64,000 nt of DNA, taken from Paragonimus westermani (taxonomy: Eukaryota > Platyhelminthes > Trematoda > Plagiorchiida > Troglotrematidae). How positions within the stretch are numbered: position 1 is the stretch's first letter; the number at the start of each line of letters is the position of its first letter. This document shows, one piece after another, positions 48,361 to 60,487 of the stretch. The stretch covers positions 246,482 to 310,481 of the forward strand of contig QNGE01000276.1 in NCBI GenBank assembly GCA_008508345.1, written 5' to 3'. The position numbers and the translations under genes are program-made. The notes under the pieces are model-generated. The model searched no databases and had not been told where the DNA came from. It worked only from the letters and a program-made list of their open reading frames with translations.

Positions 48361-49099
48361 CATTATTTGACGCGTAATCTCAATCCGTGGGAATAAGGAA
48401 AACATGCTTGATTATCAGCGATGTGCAAGTTATACTGACACAAAATTTCATAAAACACTTTAGTAACCCAAATATTATTCATTGGATTGGAGTTATTTCC
48501 GTCATTTTACTTTAGAAATAAGTCCCCGTCGTCTGTTGAAGTTAACAGGACAGTAAATGACTCCTCGGGCAACCTGAGTTACGCTGACACAAAAATATTA
48601 GTGACAGTTTGTCTCCTGCATGTGTGAGTGGATTTTAAGCTCCATCTGCTGTGGGCTCTGTAGAAAATGAAAACACATTCAAGTGCTTATTGTTGCAAGA
48701 GACTGACTGAAATCGACAAGAAAACGCGAGAGCTGCGATTAGTTGTTGATAGCCAAGCTACGTGAGAGTATTAGTAAGATTGCATAAAAGTCTTCTACCG
48801 TTAATTACGGCTAAACAAAAACTTAGTTAGCGAAATTGAGTCTTTCTTTTCTCTCTGCGTGTAGGGTGCATCACAAGCACTTCACGAGCAGCTAATTGGC
48901 TTTTAGTAATCATAAGCACTGGTCGATATGTGATAGGAAATTCTATTTTCAATCATTGCAGGTGGAGAATAAATTCAGAACAAGTTCAGTGGAGTGTCTT
49001 CAGAAGAAACCAAAATTAACCTCATTTAGCCGTATATTTGAGATAATGTTTGTTCTACTATAAGTTGTCAACTGTTTCGCCCTACCCAATGAGTGGAAT
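48361..49099. other. Unassigned DNA
   Basis: No feature recognised. Confidence 0.35.
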
Positions 49100-49190
49100 G
49101 TCTCACTTGGAAAGGCTAGCAGAGGTGTTTGAAACGTAGTGAATTACAACTTGCTCGCAATGTTTTGTTATTCTCAATCTATTTTGAAAT
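49100..49190 (+). repeat. PLE-associated 'beta' repeat
   Basis: GAAACG at 49131-49136 is followed by attacaacttgctcgcaatg and tgttattctcaatct, as in the other beta copies. The upstream CTGANGA box and hairpin are decayed. Confidence 0.6.
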
Positions 49191-51219
49191 AACTAGAGTT
49201 AGGTTTATGCAAAACTACGTTCTAAATGAGCGTGGAAATGATGGACTTATGCCTTGCTAAATTTTATCAGTTTGGAGCAAATAAGCTCTGCCTTAACCCT
49301 AAAACCAAGCCTCTCGCATACGCAGATTATTGTGATGCTATCGTGTAATTTTTGCCTCATCTATTTTTACGTTGGTTATATTTTTCAAACCCAGGGGACA
49401 TTAAATAAATTTTTAATAATACAACATTGATATGTTGTAGTAATGACAGATCCTGGATGGTTTATGTTCAGACTGTGGCTTTCAAAACGCCTTTTTATCC
49501 TATGGTTTTTCACAAAATATTGATCGTTACTCTCAAAACTTATCAAGTCATGCGTGTTTCTCAACTCAATTCAGCTAGCTAGCTAGTTAGTTTTGTTGGT
49601 CATTATCTGATCATTTGTGCAAATGCTTTCCAATAGATTATTTTCGCATCTTGTTACATATTTCACATACCCAAATGCTATTTCGAAATGGAGAAAAGTT
49701 TTTGGAAAAGTGAACGATTGCTGCTCGGTGCACAAGTGTACACCATTCTGGGAATATTTTCCCAGGCGTGTTGGTGCAGTTATCTAACATAATTACCATG
49801 GCGTGATCGGAACACATGCTTAATTTTGAAAGTATGAGGTTTAAAGCGCTTTGCGATGCTGATGAACTGTCTGTTAATTTTCACTGTATCACTTGCATAG
49901 TTTAAGTGCACTTACTTCCTATATGACTGTTTGGTTTATACAGCTCTGTTGGATCGAAGTGTATCAAATTGCACCATTTGGTACAAAACCACTCCTTTCA
50001 ATGGTCACATCCAACTTTATCACGTTTTATTAAAAAAATTTGGCACTTTTCCATTACTCCTTTCCTCCTTTATACCCGTACTCATCTCCTTGTTCACACA
50101 ATTTATATACCACTTGATTTAGTCAAAATTGTCGTGGACCACTCATCACGTTAAATAAGCGCCATACATTTCTCAATCTGTTGCTTCTGAGATACTACGA
50201 GCTTAGTTATCCCACTTAGTTGCCGTAGGCCATTGTAGAAAAAATCAGTTGTCAAGCTTACTTGTAGGCTCTAAATAAAAAATCCCTATGGAATAATGTT
50301 ATGGTTTTGATTGTCGGTTACTGTTTCTTGTAACCGTTCAGTGTTGAGCATTCGCATTCAAATTGTTTACGTTATGGTGGATTCGACGTTGTTGATTTTT
50401 TGGTTTTTGGGTGAAAGAGGCAATACTTCCGTTCGGTCAGCTCTGAGCCTGACCAAGTGGTATTTTGGTCATGTGCTTCTCAAAACACTGAGATTTGCAA
50501 GGGTAAACCATCAATAAGATGACGAAAACAGGGAGCTGAGAGCATATAGTTACAGGCGTGTCGTTCACTTGCACACAGTAGCATGTCACATAACAATGCA
50601 AACTAATCATGCATAAACAACAGCTGGACTAATTCTTTTGCTAATTTTGAACTCATTACATGTTATAGTGGTAACTCCATTAAATGGCAGTTATTTGACC
50701 ATTGCATGATTTTATCCCATAAAAGCCGTCTTCCGTGAAGAATGCTCATTAATTTGGGACAAATACTAAACTCGTAATAAATTGTGTACTTTTGTTTTGT
50801 GGAAGTTTGTAATCTACATTTTCCCCTGTTTTTGAAGTGCCTGCTAGATAACAACCTCACCACACACACACACATGACGATTTCATATGGTTCAGGGAGA
50901 ATTAAGAGAACAGTGAAGATCAAACACTGTTAGCTGGTACACATCCTCAGAGCGAGCAACTCCTGCTTGTATGTGAGAGAACGCAGTTAGTTGCAGGAAA
51001 TTCTTGTGCAGTTACTGATCTGAGAACAAGTGGACTTCGATGCATGGCTTCTGTCGTACTATCTGCTTTGTTATCAACAGTATACAGCAATGACTAGCCA
51101 GTGAGATCAAACATTATACAATCTTGAATGGATTGGCTTCGAAGGAGAACCTCTTTCAATGTCTTCTAATCCAAAAATACACAGCAACGGAGATCAAACA
51201 GTTTTGCAACCATCTTTAG
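49191..51219. other. Unassigned non-coding DNA
   Basis: Contains a gctagctagctag tract near 49575 and a (CA)7 tract at 50861-50874. No coding or repeat family recognised. Confidence 0.4.
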
Positions 51220-51366
51220 AAAACCTAACTGTCCTGTGATGGTTGAGAACAGTGGTGGTGTTGTTCGTAGCTCGGATTGATGGTTTTGGTATTGATATGT
51301 TCGCCGAGCTTGGCATTTATGTTGCCAAACTCGACGAACATATCAATACCAAAACCTAACTGTCCT
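51220..51366. mobile_element. Fold-back 'alpha' PLE-type insertion with TSD
   Basis: The 16-bp direct repeat aaaacctaactgtcct at 51220-51235 and 51351-51366 brackets about 115 bp. The insert starts with the alpha sequence tgatggttgagaacag and then folds back: ggtattgatatgttcg (about 51289-51304) pairs with cgaacatatcaatacc (about 51335-51350). The CTGATGA-hairpin module is missing from the loop here, unlike 31.5 kb. The exact duplication length is ambiguous at the right edge because the insert also ends in ccaaaacc-like text. Confidence 0.8.
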
Positions 51367-51590
51367 AGTTAGTCACCCGTAAATTATCGATTTGGTTGCT
51401 GAGTAAACACAAATCCGTTAGGGTGGACCTATTTCTCAAAATATTCTGCAAAAATGGAACCTTGCAAGTGTTATGAAAAACGGATACGGGAGCGATCTCT
51501 GTTTGGAAGATTTGCGGTCGTATTTTGCGTGTTAATGTTAACAATGCGCCCACACTTCCTGGAGAATCATGCCCATTGTTCTACGGGAGG

Positions 51591-51757
51591 TTAGCGTAGT
51601 AGCAGTCCATTGGGAAACACGGAGGAAAATGTCATTTTGTGATTGCTGCCTTTAGCTAAAAATCGTCTATATTCATGAAGCCGCATCGCTCCGATTCCGA
51701 CAGGAGTAACGACTAACACAAAGGTAGCTCCGTGAACCCAAGCCGAAGCCAATACGT
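51591..51757 (-). CDS. Candidate terminal exon with a hydrophobic segment
   Basis: After a good acceptor (aaatttccacag before 51757) the minus strand is open to a stop at 51591. It reads VLASAWVHGATFVLVVTPVG, then IGAMRLHEYRRFLAKG. One membrane-like stretch is followed by basic residues. It is protein-like but not assigned. Confidence 0.25.
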
Positions 51758-53111
51758 CTGTGGAAATTTGCTTATAGGATGTTACGATTAAAACTATTAG
51801 ATTTTGGCAGTTTTTGACATTGTTCCGCCAAACCAAAAAAGACACCTTTGACAAACAATTGTTTTGTATATCTATTTACAAAATGGGTGCAGTTGTGTTT
51901 GCTCAGAGGATTTCGGAAATATTTAATAAACTCAAGCACATGTTGTACAGCAAGCGCTGTGAAAGTCCACACTGGCATGAAATAGGCATCCAAACAGCAA
52001 ATCAGCAATGTTTTATGTAGAATTTTTTCGGAAAACAGTCATTTGGTAACGCAAAGGGTTGTTTGGCGAAAGTGTGTTCAAATGAAGAGTACTGATATGA
52101 CCTTGGACGGGATGACAGCAAAGCTGGTAAAAACGTATTTCACTGCAGAGATTTGACTTTGAACGCGGAAAAATCCCAAAAAGTCACATTTCGAAGCTGG
52201 TATATTGCAATATCAATATAAAGCTTAAAACTAGAAGATAAGCATTCGACGATATAAGCGAAAGAAATACTGGTGTGCTTTGATTCCAATTAGGCCTACT
52301 CTAAAGGTACCGCCGACTGTTAGAAGCTGACTAACCTATGATAATACGGCTGAATGCAATTGACAACAGTTGCACAGAGACAAAATTTGACACGGTGTCT
52401 TTTTCAGCATGTCTGACGATCTGTTGTAATAACTCACACCTTGTCTATTCGTTGTGTTGACTCCAACATTTTTTAGTGAAAGAATGGTTGTCGTCAATTA
52501 ACTTCAGGCGAGTGAGCAGACAATACCGTGCTAATTGCTGAGTCTGTGTACCCTAACATGTTCTGCTATACGAACTATGTTCCCCTCTAGGTTAATTGCG
52601 GTCAATTGTAATGTTGGTTCAGGTCTCACACATGCCAATCATCCCCACTGTGTCATTTAATCCTCAGAAAATTTCTTATTCAGTTTAGCTCAGCGATGGC
52701 TTTAGTGCTAACATGTGATGCCTGGTTTTATGAAATATTTTGTTAATTCACGTCTAACCTTGTGGCGCATTTTGAATAAACAGTGGCTCGAGAATAGGTT
52801 ATTAATGTGTGTTGACAGCTGACGAAATACTGGCAAATGGATTGGAAAGTAACAGGCAATATTCATAAGCTACCAGGATGCCATGTTTGAAAGGATACTT
52901 TGTCTGCAGTTTTTGACTCACGACTTTCTGAAACCGAATGCAGAACAAATTTTAACCGGACAGTTGTGTAGACTAAAGGAACCCAAAATTTGGACACAAC
53001 AATCTGTGCGATCTTCTCCGGAACCACCGAAACTCGCCTCAGTCCGTTCCATTGGTATAGAACACATCGTATCGTCATGATTATCAAGCAAGGAAGTTCA
53101 AGAGCGATTGG
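51758..53111. other. Unassigned DNA
   Basis: No repeat or exon recognised. Frames on both strands at 51772-52020 overlap each other and lack motifs. Confidence 0.35.
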
Positions 53112-53318
53112 TTATATGGATATCTCAACGGTTTCGAGTTGCAGGACAGTTAGCTGACTAAAGTGGTCTCCATAAGCGCCAGGTGAGTAACAAGGGACGA
53201 CGGTAACCGTGGGTCCTGGACAGAGTTCTTCTGAGTGCACAATCGTGGATTGCGCAACCGATTTCCAATCGCCTCCGTGGTGGTCAGCATGCGAAATTGG
53301 ACTCTTCTGGACTGACAA
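53112..53318 (-). pseudogene. Coding-like segment related to 53725-54072
   Basis: The minus-strand frame contains SEELCPGPTVTVVPC. Over about 45 codons it aligns with the plus-strand frame at 53725, with differences that are mostly synonymous or conservative. The alignment also covers an upstream part (QKSPIS...HHGGD against QRSQIL...YHGSD). It may be a real exon, a pseudo-exon or part of an unknown element. The similarity stops about 20 codons after the shared motif. Confidence 0.4.
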
Positions 53319-53724
53319 ATGGGCTAGCGATAATTGGATTGGAAAGCTAATCTCGATTAGACTAATTGCTCTGAATCACTCTCACACTTAGTCAGTCCTG
53401 TTGGAGGGTGTCTACATGTCCTCTGAAGAACGTGCCTGGTTGTCTGGTCGACGTAACCTGCTCCACAACAGCAAGTGAAAAGGTAAACCCAAAAAGAAGT
53501 CACATATTAAGGCAACGTACTCTTGCGTGTTACATGGATTAACGGGTTGAGTCTGAACGACGTCCGTAATCATGCCGCACCGTGGGTCTTCTCAACCGTT
53601 TTACCTATTGCGCGAGTCACCAGTGTAGTCACTGCCCCATCTTTATAGTTTAATGTCGTGTTAGCCCATTTCCCCCCAAGAGTGACACTAACTTTCGATG
53701 TTCTGGTTTCCGTCTGTCTACTAG
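53319..53724. other. Gap between divergent segments, with tRNA-like stretch
   Basis: At 53565-53640 the minus strand reads a box A-like ggggcagtgactacactgg and a box B-like ggttgagaagaccc, suggesting a distinct or worn tRNA-derived repeat. The right end (53700-53724) is a strong pyrimidine-rich acceptor, ttctggtttccgtctgtctactag without its leading bases. Confidence 0.35.
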
Positions 53725-54072
53725 TATTCAAATCAGAGGAGTCAAATTTTGTCTGCTGGCTACCATGGAAGCGACCAAAACTCGGCTGTGTTATTCATGT
53801 TCGTGCGCCCAGAGGAAATTTGTCCAGGCCCTACGGTTACCATCATTCTTTGCGACCCGACTGATACCTCCGGCAGCCAAATTTTTCCGCGGGTGGGAGC
53901 CGTGTACCATTATTATAGGACTAAATGTTCTCGAGTTTTCTCGCCTGATAATTACGCTGACGTAGAATGTCATGTAATTGACCAGATGATCAATAACGGA
54001 AAACAATCTGTTCACCAAATCACCTTTTACCTCTTACGAACTCAACAAGGTTATCCGGAAATTGTTCCATAA
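53725..54072 (+). CDS. Candidate exon with shared CPGPTVT segment
   Basis: A strong acceptor (gtttccgtctgtctactag, ending 53724) lies immediately after an in-frame stop. The frame is then open for 115 codons to TAA at 54070-54072. It contains PEEICPGPTVTIILC, shared with the minus-strand frame at 53112-53318, and continues ...VFSPDNYADVECHVIDQM. Family unknown. The synonymous-biased differences from its relative support past selection on a protein. Confidence 0.4.
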   Translation, partial: YSNQRSQILSAGYHGSDQNSAVLFMFVRPEEICPGPTVTIILCDPTDTSGSQIFPRVGAVYHYYRTKCSRVFSPDNYADVECHVIDQMINNGKQSVHQITFYLLRTQQGYPEIVP

Positions 54073-57000
54073 TCAACAAATGATTGTCGTTGACTGTTGT
54101 TATGTACACTGTCGTTGTCATAATAGATCTCAATAACAGGTGGACTCTAGTTACTGCATCATTCGAACCACGACTAGATCAAGCGAGACTATATATTTTA
54201 TTTGTCCGTTGTCATTTCACACAAGATTTGATAGCTAATGCAGGACGGTAATATAATTCCACTCCTTATAAATGGAATCTGAAATTCACTACCAAAAGAA
54301 TATACCCTCGAAGGGAATAGAGGGTTAAGTAACCGTAAATCTGGTAGCATAACCGTGTAGCTTCGTTCCATCCAGATCATCACTAGATTATGGTTCGCAC
54401 AAATTCACATCATTTCCTCAAAATCACACATTGGGTGAGCCCAACAGACTGTGTTTCTTAGAGGACTGCATCTCCAGGTCAACATTTACAGGCCTACGGA
54501 ATTCAAACGAGTTTGGCTATACTGTCGTGTAATCCCTTCAGTGACAAGAGGAACTACATATTCCAAAAACATCGTTTAGTTTAACGTGCCCAAAGGGGCT
54601 ATAACTTCCGTTCTCCCAGCCGTTTTTTGGGGGGAAAGAAAAACGACAACGGGAAACTAATAGACTGTCCAATATACCGTTTCTAGCCTCTGACGTAGTA
54701 CATTTTTTGACAATCCCGCTTTGATATCACGATGACCAAGTGGCTAATTTATTGCTTTTGTTTACATATGTAATGACGGTTGTCAACGGTAACTGTTGTA
54801 CAAGCGTACAAAGTCACGTACAAACAGTGCATTAATTTACAGAACAGTATCACTCTAATTAATGGGTTACATCATGGAAAATTGTGCTTTGTTTCACCAA
54901 GTTAATGATGTTTTATTTTGTATAACACATTTTGTGCTATCTATCTGAGTCATCTGTCATCCTCCTGCGTTCATTCCGTGATTCACTAAAGTTAGTAAAC
55001 TTATTGCATACAATGCTCGTCTACAGATTTCGTGAACGTTTAAAACTAGCATACAAAACACGTACATTTCCGTAACATTTCTATTCTGCTGCTGCAGTAC
55101 TCTATACATATCATTCAGCTTTCATCAATGAATTTAGCTTAACTACATGCCATTAGCTTTCTACCGAAACCCTGATGCATGAAAACTGTCCTCGACCTGA
55201 TTTCAATTTTAGTCACTCTAGTGACCACCATTGTACTTAGGCTCACAGGTGATAACAAATGGACGTACAATTTTTCCGCCAACACACTTTAATGAACTCT
55301 AGGGAATCCTGCACCCAAATGTTGAGTAGTTATCGCACAGCTGTGTGATAATATGGACATTTTCATTCTAGAGGTCTCTTGTGAGCAGAAAAATGCCTAT
55401 TTTCATTTGCACTCAATCCCTGTTGTTTTGGGTTTTCGATGATTATCAATACTGAACACATAGTGCTTCCAGATACAACTTCACTTTTGGGGATTTTTCG
55501 ATTAAACGTGACTTGCCATAGTTTTGAGCCAAGGCGAGATAATTCACATTTTTACCACTGGCGCTTCAAAGTAATCTTTTTTTTGTATGGAAGACTGCTT
55601 TTCCACCACTCTCGCGTCAACTTGTGTTGTAAGTCATATGCATTCTTGTTAGTTACTCAACTCATTGAGTTTACTTTAAGCGTTTTTCGCAGAAACGACA
55701 AAAAAGTCCATAAACAACGACGGAATCTGAGTTCAGCTAGCTGCTTCTGGGTGGATATTAACATAGTGGTGCCATTTGACAGAAACTACACAAGTTGATC
55801 TTCATATGGTAAAACCGGTTGTTGGATGTCGGTTTTCGGGATAGCATCAGGAAACATTACAAATACCACAATAGTTCCGACTGACTTAATGAGACCCACC
55901 ACAAATAACGTGCAAGTTTCAGCAGGAAGCTAAACCTTCCGAATTAAAAAATACTATTCAAACGTTCAGTTTCGACGATCACTAAATGTTATCAGTACCA
56001 CAGGATCACACACTCAGAGAAACTTACTAACTTTGGTATTTCTGTTTGTCGGTTAGATATGTCGCAGTTTCCCTATAACGTTTCATTACTATGAGTCTTA
56101 ATTATTCCGGTGTATAATTATATTTTACATTGGAATTCCGGTAAAGTAGAGGGAAATTTTTAAGACAGTTTATGATAGATCATGTACAACCTATTGTTCA
56201 CGTTATGAATTGAGTGTAGTTCCACGATCACGTAAACTATGCACTACTCCGAAGAACAACTGTGTACATAATGTTAGAACGCAACAAAAATCCGCCTTGG
56301 GTTCCACTGCATTATTTAGTAAAATAAGACACTGAAATCGACCGCGGCTCAATTTACAAACTATTGATTAGCTGTAAATTCAGTTAAACTGTTACGTTCT
56401 TACTGGATTCGATAGACAGAGAAGTGAAGTGTCCAAGTTTCAGTACGTCTTCATAACTATACGCATTTATGATAAAAACATTTCCGTTCATAACTCTCTG
56501 TAACTCTACTTACACAAATTCTGGAAAAATTGATTTATTTTCATAATTTGGCTTACACAACAATGACACTCGCACACCTCGATCGGCACAGTACCATCAC
56601 ACTGCTTCATTATAAAGTGACAACCAGAAGGTGACAAACAGAAAAAAATCTCACGTGGCTAAAACAGCTTAATTACCGAATAGATTTTTGAAAGAATTAT
56701 ACTAACGTTTGTCTGCAAGTGAATGATGAATTGAGATATTTTCAAGGTTACAATTTATCCATCATTAGAGATCACTTCATCCGCTGATTCAAAGTAGACC
56801 GACAAAGAGACCTCGAAGTCTTGAAATCGTACGTGTGTGTCAACACAGAGATAAAATGGACTCATCATAATCGAAGGTCAAATACAAACCTTCAAATCAT
56901 CTTGATAGCAACTTACTTCATACCATACACAGAAAAAGAGGATAGAAATACTTGAACTACTGACTACTACACTCAGACAACCCAACAGTTCACTTCTGTC

Positions 57001-58716
57001 GAAAAAAGTCAGTTGAAGTGGGCCATAGTTCTCACACGTTTATAAAGGACTATATTTGTCTTATTGTGACCAAAGCCTCTTCCTCTCGGTACCTACTTAT
57101 AACCTCGCTCCAAACAAAATTAACTTGGCAGCCAACGATCCGTGTCTATCCGTCAGGGTTGCCTAGATTCCAATATTATCCAATGTACTACTGTCAGGGT
57201 GTCTAAACGGATTGTCGTGTAAAACGAGCAAACCACGCTTGCTGAATGAAGTCTGAATGGTCGTTTGTTCTTTGACATTACACAGCCGAAGGAACTCTGC
57301 ATAATTGCATGTGGTTCAATGTCTTCGAGGATGCGTACATTACGGATGTCCCTACAACTAATGATGAAATATCTCTCCACCCCTTCGTGTTGTCGCCCAC
57401 GTCGGACAGCATCTTCAGCTTGAGTTTGATTTCTACCAGTGGATACTTCCACGAATTCTAACATATATGTACGACGGGTATTTTATGTTCAAGTTCGGGG
57501 TAGTAAAATCACCTTTCACATTTTAGGTTTACGGTTATTTTCCCTCACACATGTTCGACGGATTTTTGTAGACATATTGTTGACTAATTAACAAACTCAC
57601 AAAAATCAGAATCTGATACAAAAATATGGCTGAATTCTGGTTTACTTTAATACGTGCTTCTACAGTGAAAACGTTTAAATAGAATAGATGAAAAAGAATA
57701 CGAATTTTCTGAGTGAAATGGGTATATCGATAACTTTTGTGCCAGCAGATATACCTATTTTGATGTCCTTACTTGCGGTTTTGGATTAGGTTGGTTGCTT
57801 CTGCTATAATACCGTACAATGATATGTTCATGATTACAGAGTTTACAAAGAGATCACATGATTTTCACACCCAGATTTGCCGGCAGATAAGACGAATTCT
57901 TTTCGCTTGATCTCCTGCGTTCACATATTTCCGAACTTTCACCTGAACAAAAGCAAGGGGGAAAAATTTAAGGTAGTGTATATTTATTCTAATAGTCAGT
58001 TCTGGTCAAGCGCGAAAGAGGTTGGCAACCGAAATGAAAGAAACTTATGTTCAGGCTGCTTTCAACTACACACGCAGCTCATTACTTACACAGCGGTTAC
58101 GCACTTGGACAAAATAGTTTGCCATATAACTAAATAGAACAGCTTGGTTCTTAGAATGAATATCCGAGGCGGAATGTTTCTTGACTATCACACGGTATGT
58201 GCATGATTAAAGGTCACCCACATTTATGTTTACAGGTCTCACATTTGGGTCAACTTTTCTCCCAGTCCCTTCAAAAACAAACACAACTCTGATCAGTGGT
58301 ACTTTTTTAACCAGTAGGCCGATTTAGACCCAATTTTTGCTAATGTAGTCATGTTGATCACTCCGTCACTGGTTTCAGATTAAACACCACCAGATCGTGA
58401 TATCGACACTGGCCTTACTTAATTATTCATTTGGCAACAAATTAACATTACCCACGTATGCCTGAAAATTAGTTATCAGGTGTACTGTTAGTGAAAGTTG
58501 TGAGAATAGTAAAGAACTTTTCAAGTCATTAACCGCTTGACAAGAAAATAGTTTGTCTACATATCGGTTTTTACTGCAAAGTAAACAAGATGATATTAAC
58601 TTCAGTCCGGTGCTTCCGTTTACAAAAGCACAGTGAAATCAAATTTCGTGTGTTTATATTTACTTATGGAACACTGAAATTTTTGTGATTAGCTCTCAAT
58701 AAAAACATGATCTTCT
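54073..58716. other. Large unassigned interval
   Basis: No repeat family or retroelement recognised. A 119-codon frame at 55439-55798 and an 86-codon frame at 57877-58137 have no motifs or convincing splice sites. Confidence 0.4.
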
Positions 58717-58928
58717 CATAAGTAATTTGAAATATCGCGTTGCAGGTTTACTGAAATCCGTGATCTCTACCTGTCTTGGAAGTCCTGATCGTGGTGTTAT
58801 CGATTGGAGTTAAGAGAACAGTTGCTGTGTCTCCTCTCGAGAAGATCGGGCAACCTGATCGTTGCGAACAAGCGACAGTGGTTGAACGTTCAGATTTGAT
58901 AATTCGGTCGTGCATAATATGAGGTGGA

Positions 58929-58983
58929 TGGCACAGTGGTCAACAGGGTTAGCTCACGAAGAGCGTGGCCAAACTTCAGATCC
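58929..58983 (+). promoter_or_regulatory. Internal Pol III promoter (box A and box B)
   Basis: TGGCACAGTGG fits the box A consensus TRGYNNARNNGG in its first eleven positions. About 34 bp downstream lies CTTCAGATCC, a diverged box B (GWTCRANNC). This is tRNA-derived and expected to drive transcription of the SINE through the ribozyme. Confidence 0.6.
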
Positions 58984-59001
58984 CGGCAGTGGCAAAGATT
59001 T

Positions 59002-59046
59002 GCACCACTGACGAGCACTAATGAAAGCGAAACTTGAGTCTGGTGC
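59002..59046 (+). ncRNA. Type I hammerhead ribozyme
   Basis: Helix I is GCACCA (59002-59007) pairing perfectly with TGGTGC (59041-59046). The core is CTGACGA (59008-59014; position 7 is variable in hammerheads) and GAAA (59029-59032). Helix III is one or two pairs closed by loop TTGA (C59033 with G59038), followed by the cleavage triplet GTC (59038-59040), with cutting expected after C59040. Helix II (59015-59028) keeps two G-C pairs, then mismatches, so catalysis may be weak. The very short helix III matches retroelement-type minimal hammerheads. Confidence 0.82.
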
Positions 59047-59162
59047 CTCTGTTCTTTGAAAGAGGTTGGCTGAAAATTCTATCTGAATGTGATGGCTGTG
59101 ATCACGTGTGAGTAGCGTTCAACTTGAAGATAACCAAATCCCCGACTACTCATCAGTAATCA

Positions 59163-60148
59163 AAAACGCGCTCAGTAGGACACATGATATCTCCAAAGTG
59201 CTAGATAATATGCAAACGTTTGTGGTGAGTGTAAATTTATCCACTCATGGATATATAAATTTCCCTGTTAAAACAAAGATATGTTGGAATGTGGGGTGTG
59301 GCTTTTGTTGTCTGTCAACTTCCATGCATTGCACTGACATACGATTAGTCAGGAAGTGCACACGTGATTTAGAGCCTTAACAAAACCCTTTTGGGTAAAG
59401 GTCATGCCATTCACCGTTAATGAATCGACTCGCCTGCTCATGTTTACTTATCTACCCTAAACAGCTCAGAGACGATCGGCTGGGTCCAGAAGCTTACTGT
59501 GCACCGAAGATCAGTGTACTGTCATGTAACTTTGTCGTTGGTTCAATAGCATGTGCTGAGCAACCCTTTCCAAAAAACGTTAAGTATCGAGTTCAGTATT
59601 GGTAGCGTATTATAACGACGGGAACACCCGATAATCAGTCTACCGTTTTCGTCTCAGTAGTGCTAACTCACCTTTATGTTTGAGGCGTCGAGCAAACTCC
59701 CATTTTGTATTGCATGTGAAATAAGGAATTCTCCCTCAAATTGTCTCATTAGTGGTCTCATTCATCGGAACAACGAAAGTTATTCTGATTACTGAATATC
59801 ACTGTCTATTACTGGTAAGTTTATCGGCCCATAACAATCCTTGAGTTACAAGATCAACGGTGTTGGAGATCAACTTAATCCTCGTCCGAAATTTAACGCC
59901 TTTCGAGAATTATGTCAAAGCTGCAAACAACTGTTTTCGGCGATTCTTAACAAGGGATGCATTGGACCTGTCTGTGAAAAAGGATGTATTTACACACTAT
60001 GAAGGATTGCAAAGTTAACTGTTATTCCCCAATTACGTTCAATTTAGAGATGATTCTATTTGGGTTAGATCGATTTATCTCATTGCGCATTCCCATATCA
60101 ATGAGCAAAATCGTACACCGTATAGCCTGATGGCCATGAATACATTGA
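59163..60148. other. Unassigned DNA
   Basis: Directly after the SINE, a few bases of the next unit's head (tcagtaatc) remain and then similarity stops. Nothing else recognised. Confidence 0.4.
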
Positions 60149-60487
60149 GTGGATTCGGCATTCCCATCAAAGTGTTTGTCTTCGATTTTCGACGGGTTGA
60201 TCCGCAATTTCAACGACAGCGAAAACTTCCATCTACAGAACCTTCTGCTTTCTCTTATGCATTTGCCTCCACTGAGAATTCAGATGTGTTGGAGAAATCA
60301 ATACAGCCAGCTCCTAAGAAAACAGGCAGATTTGACGGTTTTTCCTGGATTGCTCTTACAAGTTTGCGAAGTTTCTTACTTAGTCAAAGTTGATTTATTC
60401 ACTCAGTATACTACAGCGGAATCTGTTCACTACTGGGAAAGGTGTGCTTCACAGCAAACCCCACAAGGAATGGTGAAACGTCGACAG
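60149..60487 (+). CDS. Candidate exon, two competing frames
   Basis: A 171-codon frame (60149-60664) contains a leucine-rich stretch FHLQNLLLSLMHLPPLRIQM and reaches a fair donor CAG|GTATTA at 60488. A second frame from ATG 60136 (within an open frame beginning 60130, to 60393) is also protein-like, with KVFVFDFRRVDPQFQRQRKL. No strong acceptor precedes either. At most one is real; the family is unknown. Confidence 0.25.

Larger units (their letters stand above)
58717..59162 (+). repeat. Full-length hammerhead SINE
   Basis: This is the best-preserved unit, about 445 bp. Head 58717-58850, upstream segment with gttcagatttgataattcgg (58889-58908), Pol III box A TGGCACAGTGG (58929-58939), box B-like CTTCAGATCC (58974-58983), hammerhead ribozyme (59002-59046) and tail ending ccccgactactcatcag (near 59140-59157). 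The tail end resembles the head start of the next unit, as expected for a family that spreads in tandem. Confidence 0.9.

Noticed and set aside
50861..50874. Microsatellites (CA, GT, poly-T tracts at 50861, 45726, 42551, 25254)
   Set aside because: Too short to be notable; noted only as landmarks.
58929..58990. A functional tRNA gene
   Set aside because: Box A and B-like sequences belong to the SINE; no acceptor stem or anticodon arm can be drawn.
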